Assembly: GCA_024244665.1 (NCBI GenBank)
Contig: JAAEOI010000376.1
Coordinates: 18,501 to 82,500 of the forward strand
Direction of reading: 5' to 3'
Length of the DNA stretch: 64,000 nucleotides
Source of the DNA: Bacteroidota bacterium
GTDB lineage: Bacteria; Bacteroidota; Bacteroidia; Bacteroidales; GCA-2748055
The notes beneath the pieces are model-generated. The model saw nothing but the letters and a program-made list of their open reading frames with translations. It was not told where the DNA came from and did not search any database. The position numbers were made by a program, and so were the translations under genes. How positions within the stretch are numbered: the stretch's first letter is position 1; each line of letters begins with the position of its first letter. Shown piece after piece: positions 1 through 9,224 of this stretch.

Positions 1-1
1 C

Positions 2-1186
2 ACCAGGTCGTTCGGGGCTGATCAGAATGTCAGGCTTGGAGATCTGACCGGTGATGGGAATAAGGAGATTTTGTTTGTAAGGGGTTCAGAAGAGGGAAAT
101 TCTATCTGTTGTATCAGTGCAATGAACCTTGATGGACATACCATCTGGCAATACGGGGATACCCTTCTCCCGGCAAAAGAGGCTGGAGAGGAGTTGCCTG
201 TTCAGATCCACGACCTGGACGGGGATGGGAAGCGCGAAGTGATCTTTGTCTCACATGGCAGAATCAGGGTTCTGGAGGGACTAAGCGGAGAGTTGATCCA
301 GAGTGTGGGGATTCCCGAATCCATGAATGCACGTTCCATACTATTTGGCGATCTCCTGGGAACCGGGCTGGACAACTGTGTGCTGATAACGGACCGGGAA
401 TCGCAACTGATTGTTCTTAACGACAAGTTTCAGCAGCTGTGGGAACGGGAAATCGATTCTGATTCCCAAACCCTGATATACGATATGGACGGAGACGGGC
501 ATGATGAAGTGCTGGTGGGTTATTCGGTTTTTGACTACGAGGGAAAGCTTCTGTTCAACTCCGGGGAGTTTATCGGTGATCGGTGCAATGGGGTAGCAGT
601 TTCTGAACTGGCCGGAAGTGAGGGGAGTACACCATGTCTGCTCTATGCTGCGGGTGACTGGGGGGTGATGTATGTGGATTTTGAGGGACAGGTTCTGAAA
701 CAGAATATCATGGGGCACGTGAAATACCTTTCGGTGGCCGATTTTGATATGGAAACTCCCGGGCTGGAAGTGGTTACCTCCAATGGTTGGGGAAGTGACG
801 GCCTTATTCACATATCTGGCGCTTCGGGGGAGGTGAGAAAGAATTTTATCACAGTTTCAGGTGTAAGCAGGTGTGTACCTGTGAACTGGAAGGGGGACGG
901 GGAGGAGTTTTTTATCGTTTCGGCTGACTCGCTTTCAGGGGGGATGTTTGATAAATACGGTCAGCTCTCCGTTCAGTTCCCCACCGACGGGCACCCGGCC
1001 ACCTGCTACCTTGTTGCAGATCTCACCGGCGATGCGAGGGATGAGATCCTGGTCTGGAACAGGGACGAGCTATGGGTGTATACACAGGATGATAATCCCC
1101 GCATGGGCAATACCTACAATCCTGACCGCATTCCACTGTACAATCAATCTATGCAACAGATGAATATTTCATTGCCGGGCTGGTAA
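2..1186 (+). CDS. FG-GAP/VCBS repeat protein, 5' end missing
   Basis: The reading frame is open from base 2, so the gene starts before the window; a TTG at 71 is only an internal codon. The visible 394 residues carry repeated calcium-binding-type blades with the cores GDLTGDGNKEIL, DLDGDGKREVIF, DMDGDGHDEVLV and DLTGDARDEILV, typical of FG-GAP/VCBS beta-propellers. Such propellers occur in exported polysaccharide-active proteins, including rhamnogalacturonan-lyase-like enzymes; the tail YNQSMQQMNISLPGW loosely recalls the end of such lyases. The catalytic part, if any, and the signal peptide lie outside, so the substrate is unknown. The stop at 1184-1186 is followed by about 40 bases before the promoter of the next gene. 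Confidence 0.7.
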   Translation, partial: TRSFGADQNVRLGDLTGDGNKEILFVRGSEEGNSICCISAMNLDGHTIWQYGDTLLPAKEAGEELPVQIHDLDGDGKREVIFVSHGRIRVLEGLSGELIQSVGIPESMNARSILFGDLLGTGLDNCVLITDRESQLIVLNDKFQQLWEREIDSDSQTLIYDMDGDGHDEVLVGYSVFDYEGKLLFNSGEFIGDRCNGVAVSELAGSEGSTPCLLYAAGDWGVMYVDFEGQVLKQNIMGHVKYLSVADFDMETPGLEVVTSNGWGSDGLIHISGASGEVRKNFITVSGVSRCVPVNWKGDGEEFFIVSADSLSGGMFDKYGQLSVQFPTDGHPATCYLVADLTGDARDEILVWNRDELWVYTQDDNPRMGNTYNPDRIPLYNQSMQQMNISLPGW

Positions 1187-1225
1187 TAATATTTATTATA
1201 TTGCGAACATCTAATTGCTTATTTA

Positions 1226-1254
1226 TTTGCTTTGGCACGAACTTTGTATCTTTA
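1226..1254 (+). promoter_or_regulatory. Bacteroidota-type promoter before the repeat lipoprotein
   Basis: TTTG at 1226-1229, a 17-base spacer and TATCTTTA at 1247-1254 (consensus TAnnTTTG, last base differs). It lies about 40 bases upstream of the ATG at 1296, which has a GGAGGA ribosome binding site nearby. Assigned by consensus only. Confidence 0.45.
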
Positions 1255-1295
1255 GAAGGTAAAATAACCAGAGCCAAAAACCTGGAGGAAATGTC

Positions 1296-2834
1296 ATGAA
1301 AACTTTACAATTAGCCATCATAGGCACAGCGATCGTCCTGACATCATGCAGCTCTTCGAAGCAGACTGCTACAGCGGAATATGATGATGTCTATTACAAT
1401 CCTAATAAGTCAAAGAATCAGGCAGTGGTTGCTCAGCAGCCCCGGGCTGCGACAGAGGAGATCATTGTGGCTCAGCCCATGGTTCAGGAGCAGGTGTATG
1501 CTGAGTCCCGGATTTACCAGGATGAGAACCTGAGCGATTACGAACAATATAAGTTACAGCAGGAGGCAGAGATGCTGGGTGAGTCTTACGAACCTCAGGG
1601 AAGCGAAGCCCTTTATGCTGATCAGTACCAGGTCTACGATACACTTGCCCAGGTCTCACAGTATGGGGAGGAGAGTGCCCCGGTTATTGTCAATAACTAT
1701 TATGGCGATCCCAATGAATATTACTACTCATCAAACCTGAGACGTTTTTCTGATGAGTACTACGGTTGGGACTACTACGACCCTTACTATACAAATAGAT
1801 ACAATGGCGGCCGCATGGGTTGGGGAATGAGTATGGGATATGGTTATCCCGGAATGGGATTTGGATTATCCTATGGTTATCCCTCATTCGGATACGGCTA
1901 TGGATATGGCGGATACTATGATCCATGGGGTTACGGTGGCTATTATGGTGGCCGTTATGGTGGCCATTATGGTGGTTCCTACTGGAGTGGTTATAACCAC
2001 GGATACTACAACGGATATAATAACGGGTACTGGGATTCAGGATATGGATATGGCAGGCCGACACCCTATAGCTATGGGAAAGTAGGTCACCGGGGTTATT
2101 ACGGGTATTCCAGGCCTTCAGGGTACAGCTCAGGAAACTCCAAAGGAAACACAGTGGTTGATCCCAAGCTGAGGCAGAGGACAGGCAGTGGTTCCCAGGC
2201 TACGAGAAGCAGTAATCAGGGAACACGCAGCAATGTTTCTGCCACTCGAAGTAATACTCAGGCAACCCGCAGCAATGTTTCTGCCACTCGAAGTAATACT
2301 CAGGCAACCCGCAGCAGTGCCACCAATCAGAGAGCTGCTGTGAAAACCACAAGGACCACCAGGCCGGCTGCAAATGTACAGAGGAGTACTACAAGCTCCA
2401 GGGGTAACTACACTCCCACCTACAGCAAGCCCAGGACCAGTTCATCATCGAATTATAACCGGAGTTCTTCAAATACTTATAAAAGCTCTACGCCGACCCG
2501 GAGCAGCAGCACTTACAGCCGCCCGAGCAGTTCAAGCAGTTCGAGCCGGAGCTCCAGCTCTTACAGTCGCCCGAGCAGTTCCAGCCGGAGCAGCAGTTCT
2601 TACAGTCGCCCGAGCAGTTCGAGCCGGAGCAGCAGTTCTTACAGTCGCCCGAGCAGTTCGAGCCGGAGCAGCAGTTCATACAGCCGTTCCAGTAGTTCAC
2701 CAAGCCGGAGCAGCAGTTCATACAGCCGCAGCAGTTCAGGAGGATCGAGCCGTTCATCCAGTTCTCCAAGCCGCAGTTCATCAAGCTCATCGCGGTCATC
2801 AAGTTCATCGCGGTCATCCAGTTCAAGGCGATAG
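1296..2834 (+). CDS. Tyr/Gly-rich and Arg/Ser-repeat lipoprotein
   Basis: 512 residues. The N-terminus MKTLQLAIIGTAIVLTSCSS is a lipoprotein signal with the lipobox Cys at residue 18, so the protein should be anchored in the outer or inner membrane. Residues about 25-140 are acidic/Gln-rich; 145-275 are very rich in Gly and Tyr; 290-340 hold a 14-residue tandem repeat (ATRSNVS/ATRSNTQ); and 400-512 are almost pure Ser and Arg with 13-residue repeats of the SRSSSSYSRPSSS type. No enzymatic domain is visible. Bacteroidota carry similar low-complexity lipoproteins often named vitellogenin-like, with no known role. A GGAGGA ribosome site precedes ATG 1296. The strongly basic tail on a lipid-anchored protein suggests binding to anionic surfaces or polymers, but that is inference. 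The reading frame is intact. Confidence 0.85.
   Translation: MKTLQLAIIGTAIVLTSCSSSKQTATAEYDDVYYNPNKSKNQAVVAQQPRAATEEIIVAQPMVQEQVYAESRIYQDENLSDYEQYKLQQEAEMLGESYEPQGSEALYADQYQVYDTLAQVSQYGEESAPVIVNNYYGDPNEYYYSSNLRRFSDEYYGWDYYDPYYTNRYNGGRMGWGMSMGYGYPGMGFGLSYGYPSFGYGYGYGGYYDPWGYGGYYGGRYGGHYGGSYWSGYNHGYYNGYNNGYWDSGYGYGRPTPYSYGKVGHRGYYGYSRPSGYSSGNSKGNTVVDPKLRQRTGSGSQATRSSNQGTRSNVSATRSNTQATRSNVSATRSNTQATRSSATNQRAAVKTTRTTRPAANVQRSTTSSRGNYTPTYSKPRTSSSSNYNRSSSNTYKSSTPTRSSSTYSRPSSSSSSSRSSSSYSRPSSSSRSSSSYSRPSSSSRSSSSYSRPSSSSRSSSSYSRSSSSPSRSSSSYSRSSSGGSSRSSSSPSRSSSSSSRSSSSSRSSSSRR
2226..2309 (+). repeat. Perfect 42-bp tandem duplication inside the lipoprotein gene
   Basis: Two adjacent identical 42-base units (2226-2267 and 2268-2309), each encoding 14 residues of the type RSNVSATRSNTQAT. 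The exact identity, including third codon positions, points to a recent duplication or ongoing slippage or recombination. Confidence 0.9.
2544..2680 (+). repeat. 39-bp tandem repeats encoding SRSSSSYSRPSSS
   Basis: Units start at 2544, 2583 and 2622, followed by a partial fourth at 2661. Units 2 and 3 are identical except for the last part of the first Ser run, and unit 1 differs at a few third positions. Further degenerate Ser/Arg repeats continue to about 2830. The multiple of three keeps the frame open whatever the copy number. Confidence 0.9.
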
Positions 2835-2847
2835 GCTTGCCATAACG

Positions 2848-2873
2848 CCGGGTCCCTTCTGGGGCCCCGGTTT
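2848..2873 (+). terminator. GC-rich hairpin after the lipoprotein gene
   Basis: CCGGG (2848-2852) pairs with CCCGG (2866-2870), and an inner CCC/GGG stem closes around a TTCT loop. Only TTT follows, so it is a weak intrinsic terminator or a hairpin separating the lipoprotein from the porin gene 24 bases further on. Confidence 0.45.
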
Positions 2874-2896
2874 CAAACAACAAAAACAAATTTGCC

Positions 2897-4363
2897 ATGA
2901 GAAGAGATTCAATCATAGCCTTGCTAATGGTGTGCACCTTTACAACCATTCAGGCACAGAATGAGACACAGGCTCTCAGGTATTCCATGCATAATCCTTT
3001 TGGAACAGCGCGTTACGCTGCCCAGGGAGGTGCCATTGCAGCGCTGGGAAGTGACTTCTCTGCAGTGCAGGCAAACCCGGCGGGACTGGGTTTCTACCGC
3101 AGTTCAGAATTTTCCTTCACACCCTCCTTGTACTGGGTAAATACTTCTTCTGACTATATGGGGAATATGGCTGAAGATTCCCGGCTGAAGTTTAATGTGG
3201 GAAGCCTTGGCTATGTTTCGGCCATCAACCGGAACCAGAAGAGCGGGTTTGTGGGAGCTTCTTTCGCCATGGGGTATAACACGCTGGTTAATTTTAACAA
3301 CCGGACCACCATCAGGGGGTCACAGGCTACCAGTACCATGCTGGATGATTTTACATGGCATGCCAATTCCGCTCCGGACTTTGCCGACCCGGATAATCTG
3401 AACCAGTTTTACGAGCAGGTTGTCTACGATGCCAACCTGCTCCCCTGGGTTGATTCAGCAGGTGAATATAGGAACGTTATAGAGAGCGGAGGTTACGGAC
3501 AAGGGCAGTACCGCCTCCTTGACCAGTCAGGCTACATTGGTGAATACACGATTTCAGGGGCATTCAATTTCAGTAATTTCCTCTATTTCGGAGCCACCAT
3601 GGGAATACAGTCGGTCAGGTTCAACGAAGAGATATACCATGTAGAAACCGACCCCAATGATCTCCTCTCGGATTTCAACAGTTTCCGCTTCAGGGAGTTT
3701 AACACCACAAAGGGATGGGGTTACAATATGAAATTCGGCATGATTATCAGGCCATTTCAACTGCTCAGGGTTGGAGCATCCTTCCAGATCCCAACTTACT
3801 ATTACCTGACGGAAGAGAAGCTCACAGATGTCAGTTCCACATGGGATGCCAGCTCAGGGATTTCCAGTGGTAGTGCATCCTCTCCAATTGGTATTTATGA
3901 CTACAGGTTAAAGTCACCCATGAAGGTCAATGCCCACGCATCGGTGATCCTTTTCAAAATGGCCACTGTTTCAGCAGCGTATGAATATACCGATTACTCA
4001 TCGGCTCGCCTGGAAGCAAATGATGATAAGTTTCTCGTTGAGAACGATCAGATCCGCCGTAGTCTCAAGGCGGTACATAACCTGAAGGCAGGGGCGGAGC
4101 TCAGAATCAGCTCGGTTTATTTCAGGGGAGGGATCCAGTACCTGGCGAGCCCCTATACAGACACCAGGAACAACGCCGAGGAGTTTATCTATTCGGGCGG
4201 ACTTGGTATTCGGTCGGGGGGTGTGTTTTTTGACATGAGTTACTCTTATGGTCACACGAATGAAGTGTATGGGCTCTATTCTCCCACACCCGGAATCAAC
4301 GAGGTCTCCCTAAACAAGGTGAACCGCAATAACCTGATGCTTACCCTTGGATTGAAGTTTTAA
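2897..4363 (+). CDS. OmpP1/FadL/TodX-type outer-membrane transport protein
   Basis: 488 residues. A signal peptide ends near TIQAQ (residues 16-20). The mature start, with SMHNPFGTARYAAQGGAIAALGSD read in parts and QANPAGLGFYRSSEF, is the family signature: an N-terminal hatch peptide followed by the Asn-Pro-Ala-Gly motif. The rest is alternating aromatic beta-strands ending in a strand with terminal Phe (LMLTLGLKF), as expected for a barrel inserted by BAM. Members move hydrophobic compounds such as fatty acids or aromatics across the outer membrane; in Bacteroidota they are often annotated hemin receptors without proof. It starts 62 bases after the lipoprotein and may share its transcript. 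Its last 23 bases overlap the convergent wbqC-like gene. Confidence 0.8.
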   Translation: MRRDSIIALLMVCTFTTIQAQNETQALRYSMHNPFGTARYAAQGGAIAALGSDFSAVQANPAGLGFYRSSEFSFTPSLYWVNTSSDYMGNMAEDSRLKFNVGSLGYVSAINRNQKSGFVGASFAMGYNTLVNFNNRTTIRGSQATSTMLDDFTWHANSAPDFADPDNLNQFYEQVVYDANLLPWVDSAGEYRNVIESGGYGQGQYRLLDQSGYIGEYTISGAFNFSNFLYFGATMGIQSVRFNEEIYHVETDPNDLLSDFNSFRFREFNTTKGWGYNMKFGMIIRPFQLLRVGASFQIPTYYYLTEEKLTDVSSTWDASSGISSGSASSPIGIYDYRLKSPMKVNAHASVILFKMATVSAAYEYTDYSSARLEANDDKFLVENDQIRRSLKAVHNLKAGAELRISSVYFRGGIQYLASPYTDTRNNAEEFIYSGGLGIRSGGVFFDMSYSYGHTNEVYGLYSPTPGINEVSLNKVNRNNLMLTLGLKF

Positions 4364-4976
4364 GCGAGTTTTTTAAAACGCACAGGCTGTTGGGCCCCTC
4401 GTTAAATAAGAGGTCGAGAATGCTCAAATTGGGTCGGAATCCGTGTCTCTCTTCAAAAACCTGATGGTAGGCGTGTGGTACAAAACCGGGATCCACACTC
4501 CCTGTGTCAAGTTTGGGATGAATGAAGTGACGCGGATCCTCTTCGCCGGTAAGCGCCTGGAAATCAAGGGTCATCTTTACCGGAATGTCCAGTCCTATGA
4601 TCTGAAGTGTTTTCTCCAGTAACTCTGCGTTCAGGTCAACCAGGAATTCAAATGGCTTTTCATAGAAGCCTGCCAGGTCGTCCATGAAATATTCAAAGAA
4701 AGGTGAGGCCGCATAGGCTGCCACAAGGCTTTTCCAGTGGACTTTGTTCCACGGCGTGTCATAGTCGATCCTGACCTCCCTAAACAGGTTTTTTGTCCCT
4801 TTTATCCGTTTAACAGGAATCGATAGTGTAAGCAGCCCGTTGGCCCCTGCGATGTTGCAGCGGTTCCTGTAGCTCTGCTTGACATAGTGGTCGAATTGTT
4901 CGAGGAAAATCTCCTTCTCCCTTACCAGCCGGGCAAAGTATTGTACCGGACCGTTATAGAGTGCTGGATAGATCAA
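4341..4976 (-). CDS. WbqC family protein
   Basis: 211 residues. The N-terminus MIYPALYNGPVQYFARL and the motif RNRCNIAGANGLLTLSIPVK are typical of the WbqC-like family, found in O-antigen and glycan clusters and near lepB in Bacteroidota; the biochemical role is not settled. The start is TTG at 4974-4976, since no in-frame ATG is available and an AAAGGAGC ribosome site sits directly upstream. It is the last gene of dapB-lepB-lepB-wbqC, 10 bases after the second lepB. The 3' end overlaps the convergent porin gene by 23 bases. Confidence 0.85.
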   Translation of the reverse strand: MIYPALYNGPVQYFARLVREKEIFLEQFDHYVKQSYRNRCNIAGANGLLTLSIPVKRIKGTKNLFREVRIDYDTPWNKVHWKSLVAAYAASPFFEYFMDDLAGFYEKPFEFLVDLNAELLEKTLQIIGLDIPVKMTLDFQALTGEEDPRHFIHPKLDTGSVDPGFVPHAYHQVFEERHGFRPNLSILDLLFNEGPNSLCVLKNSLKTSIQG

Positions 4977-4986
4977 GAAAGCTCCT

Positions 4987-6402
4987 TTATCTACTGGCCC
5001 TTACAATCCGGAACATGCGGTTCCATCGTATTCCGCCATACTCCTTATCCATGCTTAACCAGATCAGGCGTGGTTTTCCAATGATATGATCCATAGGCAC
5101 AAAACCCCAGTACCGGGAATCGGCCGAGCTGTGGCGGTTGTCACCCATCATGAAGTAGTAGTCCATTTGAAAGGTATAGGAGCTGGCCGGCTGGTCATTG
5201 ATAAATACCTGGCCTTCCTTTACCTCCAGTTTATTCTGCTCGTAGGCTTCAATAATCCTCCTGTAGAGCGGTAGGGTCAGTGTGTTAATCTCCACTGTCT
5301 GACCTGCTGCAGGGATTGTAAGCGGACCAAAAAATTCAAGGTTCCAGGGATAATGCGGGTCATGCGGGAAGATACTCCTTTCATACTGCCCATCGGTACG
5401 AGTATTCATGGCCTTTACACTGATAATCCCCGGAAGGGATCTCAACTGCTCCGCGGCATCAACAGTCAGGGGGAAAATGTAGTTGGGATTGTTCGTGACA
5501 TCGGCAATATCTCTTCCAACTCCCAGGGGCTCCAGGGAGCGGGGATTAATAGGTGTGCCGTTGGTACGTACACTGTACACCCTCTGCAATCCTTCGAATT
5601 CTTTTTGAGGCTGACCATTCACTATCACGTCATTGCTAACAACCTGGATGGTTTCACCGGCAATGGCCACACATCTTTTGATGTAGTTGTCGCGCCGGTC
5701 AACGGGCCTGGTCTCCACATCATATCTCTCGGCAATCTGCTTCCTTACATACTCTTCATAAACCGAGGCGGGGCGGGTGAAACCGTTCTTTGCCGAGTCT
5801 GCCAGCATCAGGGTGTAGGACTTATCCCTGACCAGGGCAAAGTAATCAAAATTCCCTTCTGCGTAAATCTTATGGTCCGATTTCTCCAGTGCAACCGTAT
5901 CGGAAGCGGGGAAATTGAACACAACGATATCATCCCTTTTTACATCACTGAACCCTTTCAGCCTGTTATAGGGCCTCTGGATCCACTCCAGGTAGGATTT
6001 ACCTCCCAGAACAGTGTTGGGAAGGAATGGTACTGCCAGTGGTGTATTAGGTGTCCTTGGTCCGTAGGCAGTTTTGCTCACATACAGGTGGTCACCAACC
6101 AGCAGGCTACCCTCCATGGATGGTGTGGGGATCTTATAGTTCTGGAAAAGAAAGATATTGATTATCGATACAGCCACGACCGCAAAAATCAGTGCGTCGA
6201 GCCATTCAACCACCACATTGTTCTTCTTTTTTCTGCTCTTCCAGAAGGACCAGTTCACTTTCTTACTTACATAGATGTCGAAGATAACCGGGATTCCAAG
6301 TAGAAACCAGAAGTTGTGCAGCCAGATCACAAAAAGAATATAGGCTGTAATGGCTATTCCGAACTTTAAGTATTTGTGTTTCAGTAGATTGCTCAGGTTC
6401 AT
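4987..6402 (-). CDS. lepB: Signal peptidase I (second of two tandem copies)
   Basis: 471 residues. It cleaves signal peptides of exported proteins at the outer face of the inner membrane. Two or three hydrophobic segments fill residues 12-45 and 68-87. The catalytic Ser is S95 in [10 protein letters not shown] and the general-base Lys is K242 in [15 protein letters not shown]; the box-E motif [18 protein letters not shown] is near residue 425. The enzyme is longer than typical LepB because of inserts between the boxes, as is usual in Bacteroidota. It follows the other lepB by 10 bases and precedes wbqC by 10. All catalytic residues are present, so both copies should be active. Confidence 0.93.
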   Translation of the reverse strand: MNLSNLLKHKYLKFGIAITAYILFVIWLHNFWFLLGIPVIFDIYVSKKVNWSFWKSRKKKNNVVVEWLDALIFAVVAVSIINIFLFQNYKIPTPSMEGSLLVGDHLYVSKTAYGPRTPNTPLAVPFLPNTVLGGKSYLEWIQRPYNRLKGFSDVKRDDIVVFNFPASDTVALEKSDHKIYAEGNFDYFALVRDKSYTLMLADSAKNGFTRPASVYEEYVRKQIAERYDVETRPVDRRDNYIKRCVAIAGETIQVVSNDVIVNGQPQKEFEGLQRVYSVRTNGTPINPRSLEPLGVGRDIADVTNNPNYIFPLTVDAAEQLRSLPGIISVKAMNTRTDGQYERSIFPHDPHYPWNLEFFGPLTIPAAGQTVEINTLTLPLYRRIIEAYEQNKLEVKEGQVFINDQPASSYTFQMDYYFMMGDNRHSSADSRYWGFVPMDHIIGKPRLIWLSMDKEYGGIRWNRMFRIVRASR

Positions 6403-6412
6403 TTTGATTCGC

Positions 6413-7732
6413 TTAATTTATGGAATTAAAGATACGCTCTTTTCTTAAACCCTCAAGGAAAGGTTTGTCAGGTTCAATTGAAAACCAGACGACCACAGCC
6501 TTCCCCAGGAGGTGATCCTCGGGGACGAAACCCCAGTACCGGGAATCAGCCGAGTTGTGGTGGTTGTCACCCATCACGAAGTAGTAATCCATCTTAAATT
6601 TGTAGTATGAGGCGGGGCTGCCGTTAATGTAAATATCTCCCCGGATCAGCTGCACCTCATTATCTTCGTAAACCTCTATAACTCTCTGGTATAAAGGAAT
6701 GTTAAGCATGTCGATAAGGATGCTGTCTCCTTTTTTAGGGATCAGAACCGGACCGAAATTATCGCCTGTCCACCGGTAATCACGGCTGTGGGGAAAGATT
6801 TCCTTGTTCTGAAATGATAGCATTGGTTCGGCATATCTCTGGATGCTGCGTACCCCCTGAAAGGAGCTGAGCAGATCAGCTTTTTCAACAGTTAAGTATA
6901 AAACGTGAAGTGAGTTTACAGGATTGTAGGTAACCGAATTTTTAAGGATTTTTAACGAATCCAGCACGGAGTCGGGGATGGGGGCGCCGTTTGTAGCGAC
7001 GTAATATTTGAATTTTTTACCAGGCTGGTCGGGCCTGATCTCACCATTCACAAGAATCTCACCATCCACTACAGCCAGGAAATCACCCGGAAGGCCTATG
7101 CATCTCTTGATGTAGTTCTCCCTTTTATCCACAGGGTGGGTGATAACATCAAATTCCGACAACATATAGTCGCGGCCGTACTGCCTTACCAGCGAATAGT
7201 AGTTCTGCCCGGGGTACTGTAATAGCATAGTATCTCCCTCGGGGAAGTTAAAAACGATGATGTCGTCCCTTTTGACTCTTGAAAAGCCCCATAGACGCTT
7301 ATAGGGCATCTTCATCCGCTCTGAATATGATTTCTGGCCTGAGGGCAGTTTATTGTGGTAGAAGGGAATGGCAAGGGGTGTGCCGGGAAGACGCGGTCCG
7401 TATGCCAGTTTGCTTACGAAAATATAGTCACCCGCCAGGAGGGTTTCCTCCATGGAAGGAGTGGGGATTTTGTATGCTTCAACAAACAGAATTTTAATTG
7501 CAAAGGAAGAAGTGAGGGCAAACAGAAGCAGGGCGATCCATTCGATGGCTGACTGCAGGAGTCGGGGAAGATGGTACTTCCTCAGGGTCCAGTCCACCTT
7601 CCGGGTAATAAAGAGATCGAAGATAACCAGGTTGGCGATGAGCCCGTACCAGAGCTGGGTCCAGACCATGATGGCCGACCAGGTCAGTGCAGTTAAAATA
7701 TATCCGGTAATTCTCCAGTGTTTCCTCTGCAT
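6413..7732 (-). CDS. lepB: Signal peptidase I (first of two tandem copies)
   Basis: 439 residues. Membrane segments lie at residues about 8-42 and 64-85. The catalytic Ser is S93 in [10 protein letters not shown], the Lys is K209 in [15 protein letters not shown], and box E reads [18 protein letters not shown]. It aligns along its length with the downstream lepB but has diverged well beyond recent duplication, so the pair is an old paralogy that may divide substrates. It starts 4 bases after dapB, indicating co-transcription and probably translational coupling. Confidence 0.93.
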   Translation of the reverse strand: MQRKHWRITGYILTALTWSAIMVWTQLWYGLIANLVIFDLFITRKVDWTLRKYHLPRLLQSAIEWIALLLFALTSSFAIKILFVEAYKIPTPSMEETLLAGDYIFVSKLAYGPRLPGTPLAIPFYHNKLPSGQKSYSERMKMPYKRLWGFSRVKRDDIIVFNFPEGDTMLLQYPGQNYYSLVRQYGRDYMLSEFDVITHPVDKRENYIKRCIGLPGDFLAVVDGEILVNGEIRPDQPGKKFKYYVATNGAPIPDSVLDSLKILKNSVTYNPVNSLHVLYLTVEKADLLSSFQGVRSIQRYAEPMLSFQNKEIFPHSRDYRWTGDNFGPVLIPKKGDSILIDMLNIPLYQRVIEVYEDNEVQLIRGDIYINGSPASYYKFKMDYYFVMGDNHHNSADSRYWGFVPEDHLLGKAVVVWFSIEPDKPFLEGLRKERIFNSIN

Positions 7733-7736
7733 GGAA

Positions 7737-8453
7737 TCAGATATTGAGCAGATCGCTCATTCCAAAAACTCCGTTTCGCCCACTGATAAATGAAGCGGCC
7801 AGAATAGCACCGGCAACAAAGGCATCCCTCGTTTTTGCATCGTGGGCAAGGGTGATGGAATCCAGGGTGGATTCATAGCGGACCGCGTGTTTTCCCTTTA
7901 CCTCGCCCTCCCTGATGGCCTTGATGTGAATTTTGAATGGATCACTTTCCTCCTCAATGCTCCAGCTATTGCTGTTTGTCAGTTCATCAATGATACCCTC
8001 TGCCAGGGTAATGGCTGTTCCGCTTGGTTCATCCAGCTTATGGATGTGGTGGACCTCCTCCATGGAAACCCTGTATTCGGGAAATTTATCCATGATACGG
8101 GCCAGCTGCCGGTTCATGGCAAAAAGGATATTCACCCCGATGCTGTAGTTGCTGGCGTAGAAGAAGGCTCCTCCCATCTCCCTGCAGTAGCTCCCGATCT
8201 CATCTAACCTGTTGTTCCAGCCTGTTGTCCCGGACACCACTGGAAGGCCCAGTTCAAGACACCTTAGTATGTTACCCGGTGCTGAACCCGGCGTTGAAAA
8301 TTCAATGGCAACATCAATCCCGGCCACCTTTTCAGGATTCAGGTCGTCTGAATTATCCATATCAATAATGAGGGGAAAAGAGTGTCCCTGTTTAATTCCA
8401 AGGGCTTCAATGGCCCTGCCCATCTTCCCATAACCTATTAGTGCAATCTTCAT
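7737..8453 (-). CDS. dapB: 4-hydroxy-tetrahydrodipicolinate reductase
   Basis: 238 residues from ATG 8453. It reduces 4-hydroxy-tetrahydrodipicolinate with NAD(P)H in the diaminopimelate/lysine pathway, in the cytosol. The nucleotide-binding start MKIALIGYGKMGRAI, the central EFSTPGSAPGN and SGTTGW segments, and the catalytic block EEVHHIHKLDEPSGTA (His135, His136, Lys139) are all visible. An in-frame TTG six bases further upstream (8459) is possible, but the ATG gives the normal family start. First gene of dapB-lepB-lepB-wbqC. A consensus -7 box ends only three bases before the ATG, so the mRNA may be leaderless. Confidence 0.93.
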   Translation of the reverse strand: MKIALIGYGKMGRAIEALGIKQGHSFPLIIDMDNSDDLNPEKVAGIDVAIEFSTPGSAPGNILRCLELGLPVVSGTTGWNNRLDEIGSYCREMGGAFFYASNYSIGVNILFAMNRQLARIMDKFPEYRVSMEEVHHIHKLDEPSGTAITLAEGIIDELTNSNSWSIEEESDPFKIHIKAIREGEVKGKHAVRYESTLDSITLAHDAKTRDAFVAGAILAASFISGRNGVFGMSDLLNI

Positions 8454-8456
8454 TTT

Positions 8457-8490
8457 CAAACTTACTTACTTACTTAATTATACCTGGCAA
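8457..8490 (-). promoter_or_regulatory. Promoter of the dapB operon
   Basis: On the minus strand TAAGTTTG (8464 to 8457) matches TAnnTTTG exactly. A TTG at 8490-8488 lies 23 bases upstream, at the long end of allowed spacing. A run of four TAAG repeats fills part of the spacer. The expected transcription start falls at about 8453, the A of the dapB ATG. Confidence 0.45.
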
Positions 8491-8496
8491 GCTAAC

Positions 8497-8534
8497 AAAA
8501 AAAAAAGCTGAACCCCTTTCGTGGCCCAGCCTCT
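8497..8534 (-). terminator. Intrinsic terminator of thrS-infC-rpmI-rplT
   Basis: Minus-strand RNA folds GGCTGGGCC with GGTTCAGCU (nine pairs, three of them G-U) around an ACGAAAGG loop and runs straight into ten U residues (A-run at 8497-8506 on the plus strand). It begins about 20 bases after the rplT stop. Confidence 0.85.
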
Positions 8535-8555
8535 TTTATACCTTATGGCTATTGC

Positions 8556-8900
8556 CTATTGTACCTTTTTCACGATGGCTTCAAAAGCCTGGGGATCGTT
8601 CATGGCAAGGTCGGCAAGCACCTTGCGGTTTATATCGATTCCTGCCTTACCCAGTTTACCCATGAATTCGGAGTATGACATATCGTACTCACGTACGGCT
8701 GCATTAATACGCTGAATCCAGAGAGCCCTGAAATTGGCTTTCTTCTTACGACGGTCACGATAAGCATAACTCAGACCTTTCTCATAAGCGTTTTTGGATA
8801 CTGTCCAAACATTACTTCTGCGACCAAAGTACCCTTTGGTCTGTTTCATCACTTTTTTTCTCTTCTGTCTTGATGCGACAGCGTTCGTTGCTCTAGGCAT
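8556..8900 (-). CDS. rplT: 50S ribosomal protein L20
   Basis: 114 residues, the normal family length. It binds 23S rRNA early in large-subunit assembly, and in several bacteria represses its own operon. The basic N-terminal helix ([20 protein letters not shown]) and the conserved [20 protein letters not shown] and [15 protein letters not shown] stretches identify it. Last gene of the thrS-infC-rpmI-rplT operon, 98 bases after rpmI, with an intrinsic terminator just downstream. Confidence 0.97.
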   Translation of the reverse strand: MPRATNAVASRQKRKKVMKQTKGYFGRRSNVWTVSKNAYEKGLSYAYRDRRKKKANFRALWIQRINAAVREYDMSYSEFMGKLGKAGIDINRKVLADLAMNDPQAFEAIVKKVQ

Positions 8901-8998
8901 TAGTTCAAATTTTTTGGGTGCAGGCGGTCTATTGGGACTCTTTTTGCTCTACATCCTGGTCAATAACTGTTTTACCTGGTTTTTCAAAAGATAAAATC

Positions 8999-9196
8999 TT
9001 ACTTCATAGCCAGAAGGTGCTTGATGTTGCTTTCATCAGCTTTGTGAACCACTCCAAAATAGGTCAGGTTCCGCTTGCGCTTCTTCGACTTTTTAGTAAG
9101 AATATGGCTTTTAAAAGCGTGTTTTCTCTTGATTTTACCACTTCCGGTGAGCGTAAATCTCTTTTTCGCTCCCGAATTTGTCTTCATCTTTGGCAT
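8999..9196 (-). CDS. rpmI: 50S ribosomal protein L35
   Basis: 65 residues. The [20 protein letters not shown] start and the [16 protein letters not shown] block are diagnostic of L35, a small basic large-subunit protein. It lies 28 bases after infC and before rplT in the conserved order. Confidence 0.97.
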   Translation of the reverse strand: MPKMKTNSGAKKRFTLTGSGKIKRKHAFKSHILTKKSKKRKRNLTYFGVVHKADESNIKHLLAMK

Positions 9197-9224
9197 TATT
9201 CCTACAATTTATCTAAAATAATAA

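Noticed and set aside
2226..2680. Regular repeats that could suggest a CRISPR array
   Set aside because: Units are directly adjacent without spacers, multiples of three, and in frame in a coding gene.
2374..2964. Open frames on both strands across the Ser/Arg repeats, including a Cys-rich minus-strand frame like a metallothionein (2488-2949)
   Set aside because: They are reflections of the AGC/AGT-CGG repeat DNA; composition follows mechanically from the lipoprotein codons and no start context supports them.
5353..6303. 316-codon plus-strand frame opposite lepB
   Set aside because: It is fully antisense to a signal peptidase with intact catalytic boxes and has no recognisable domain.
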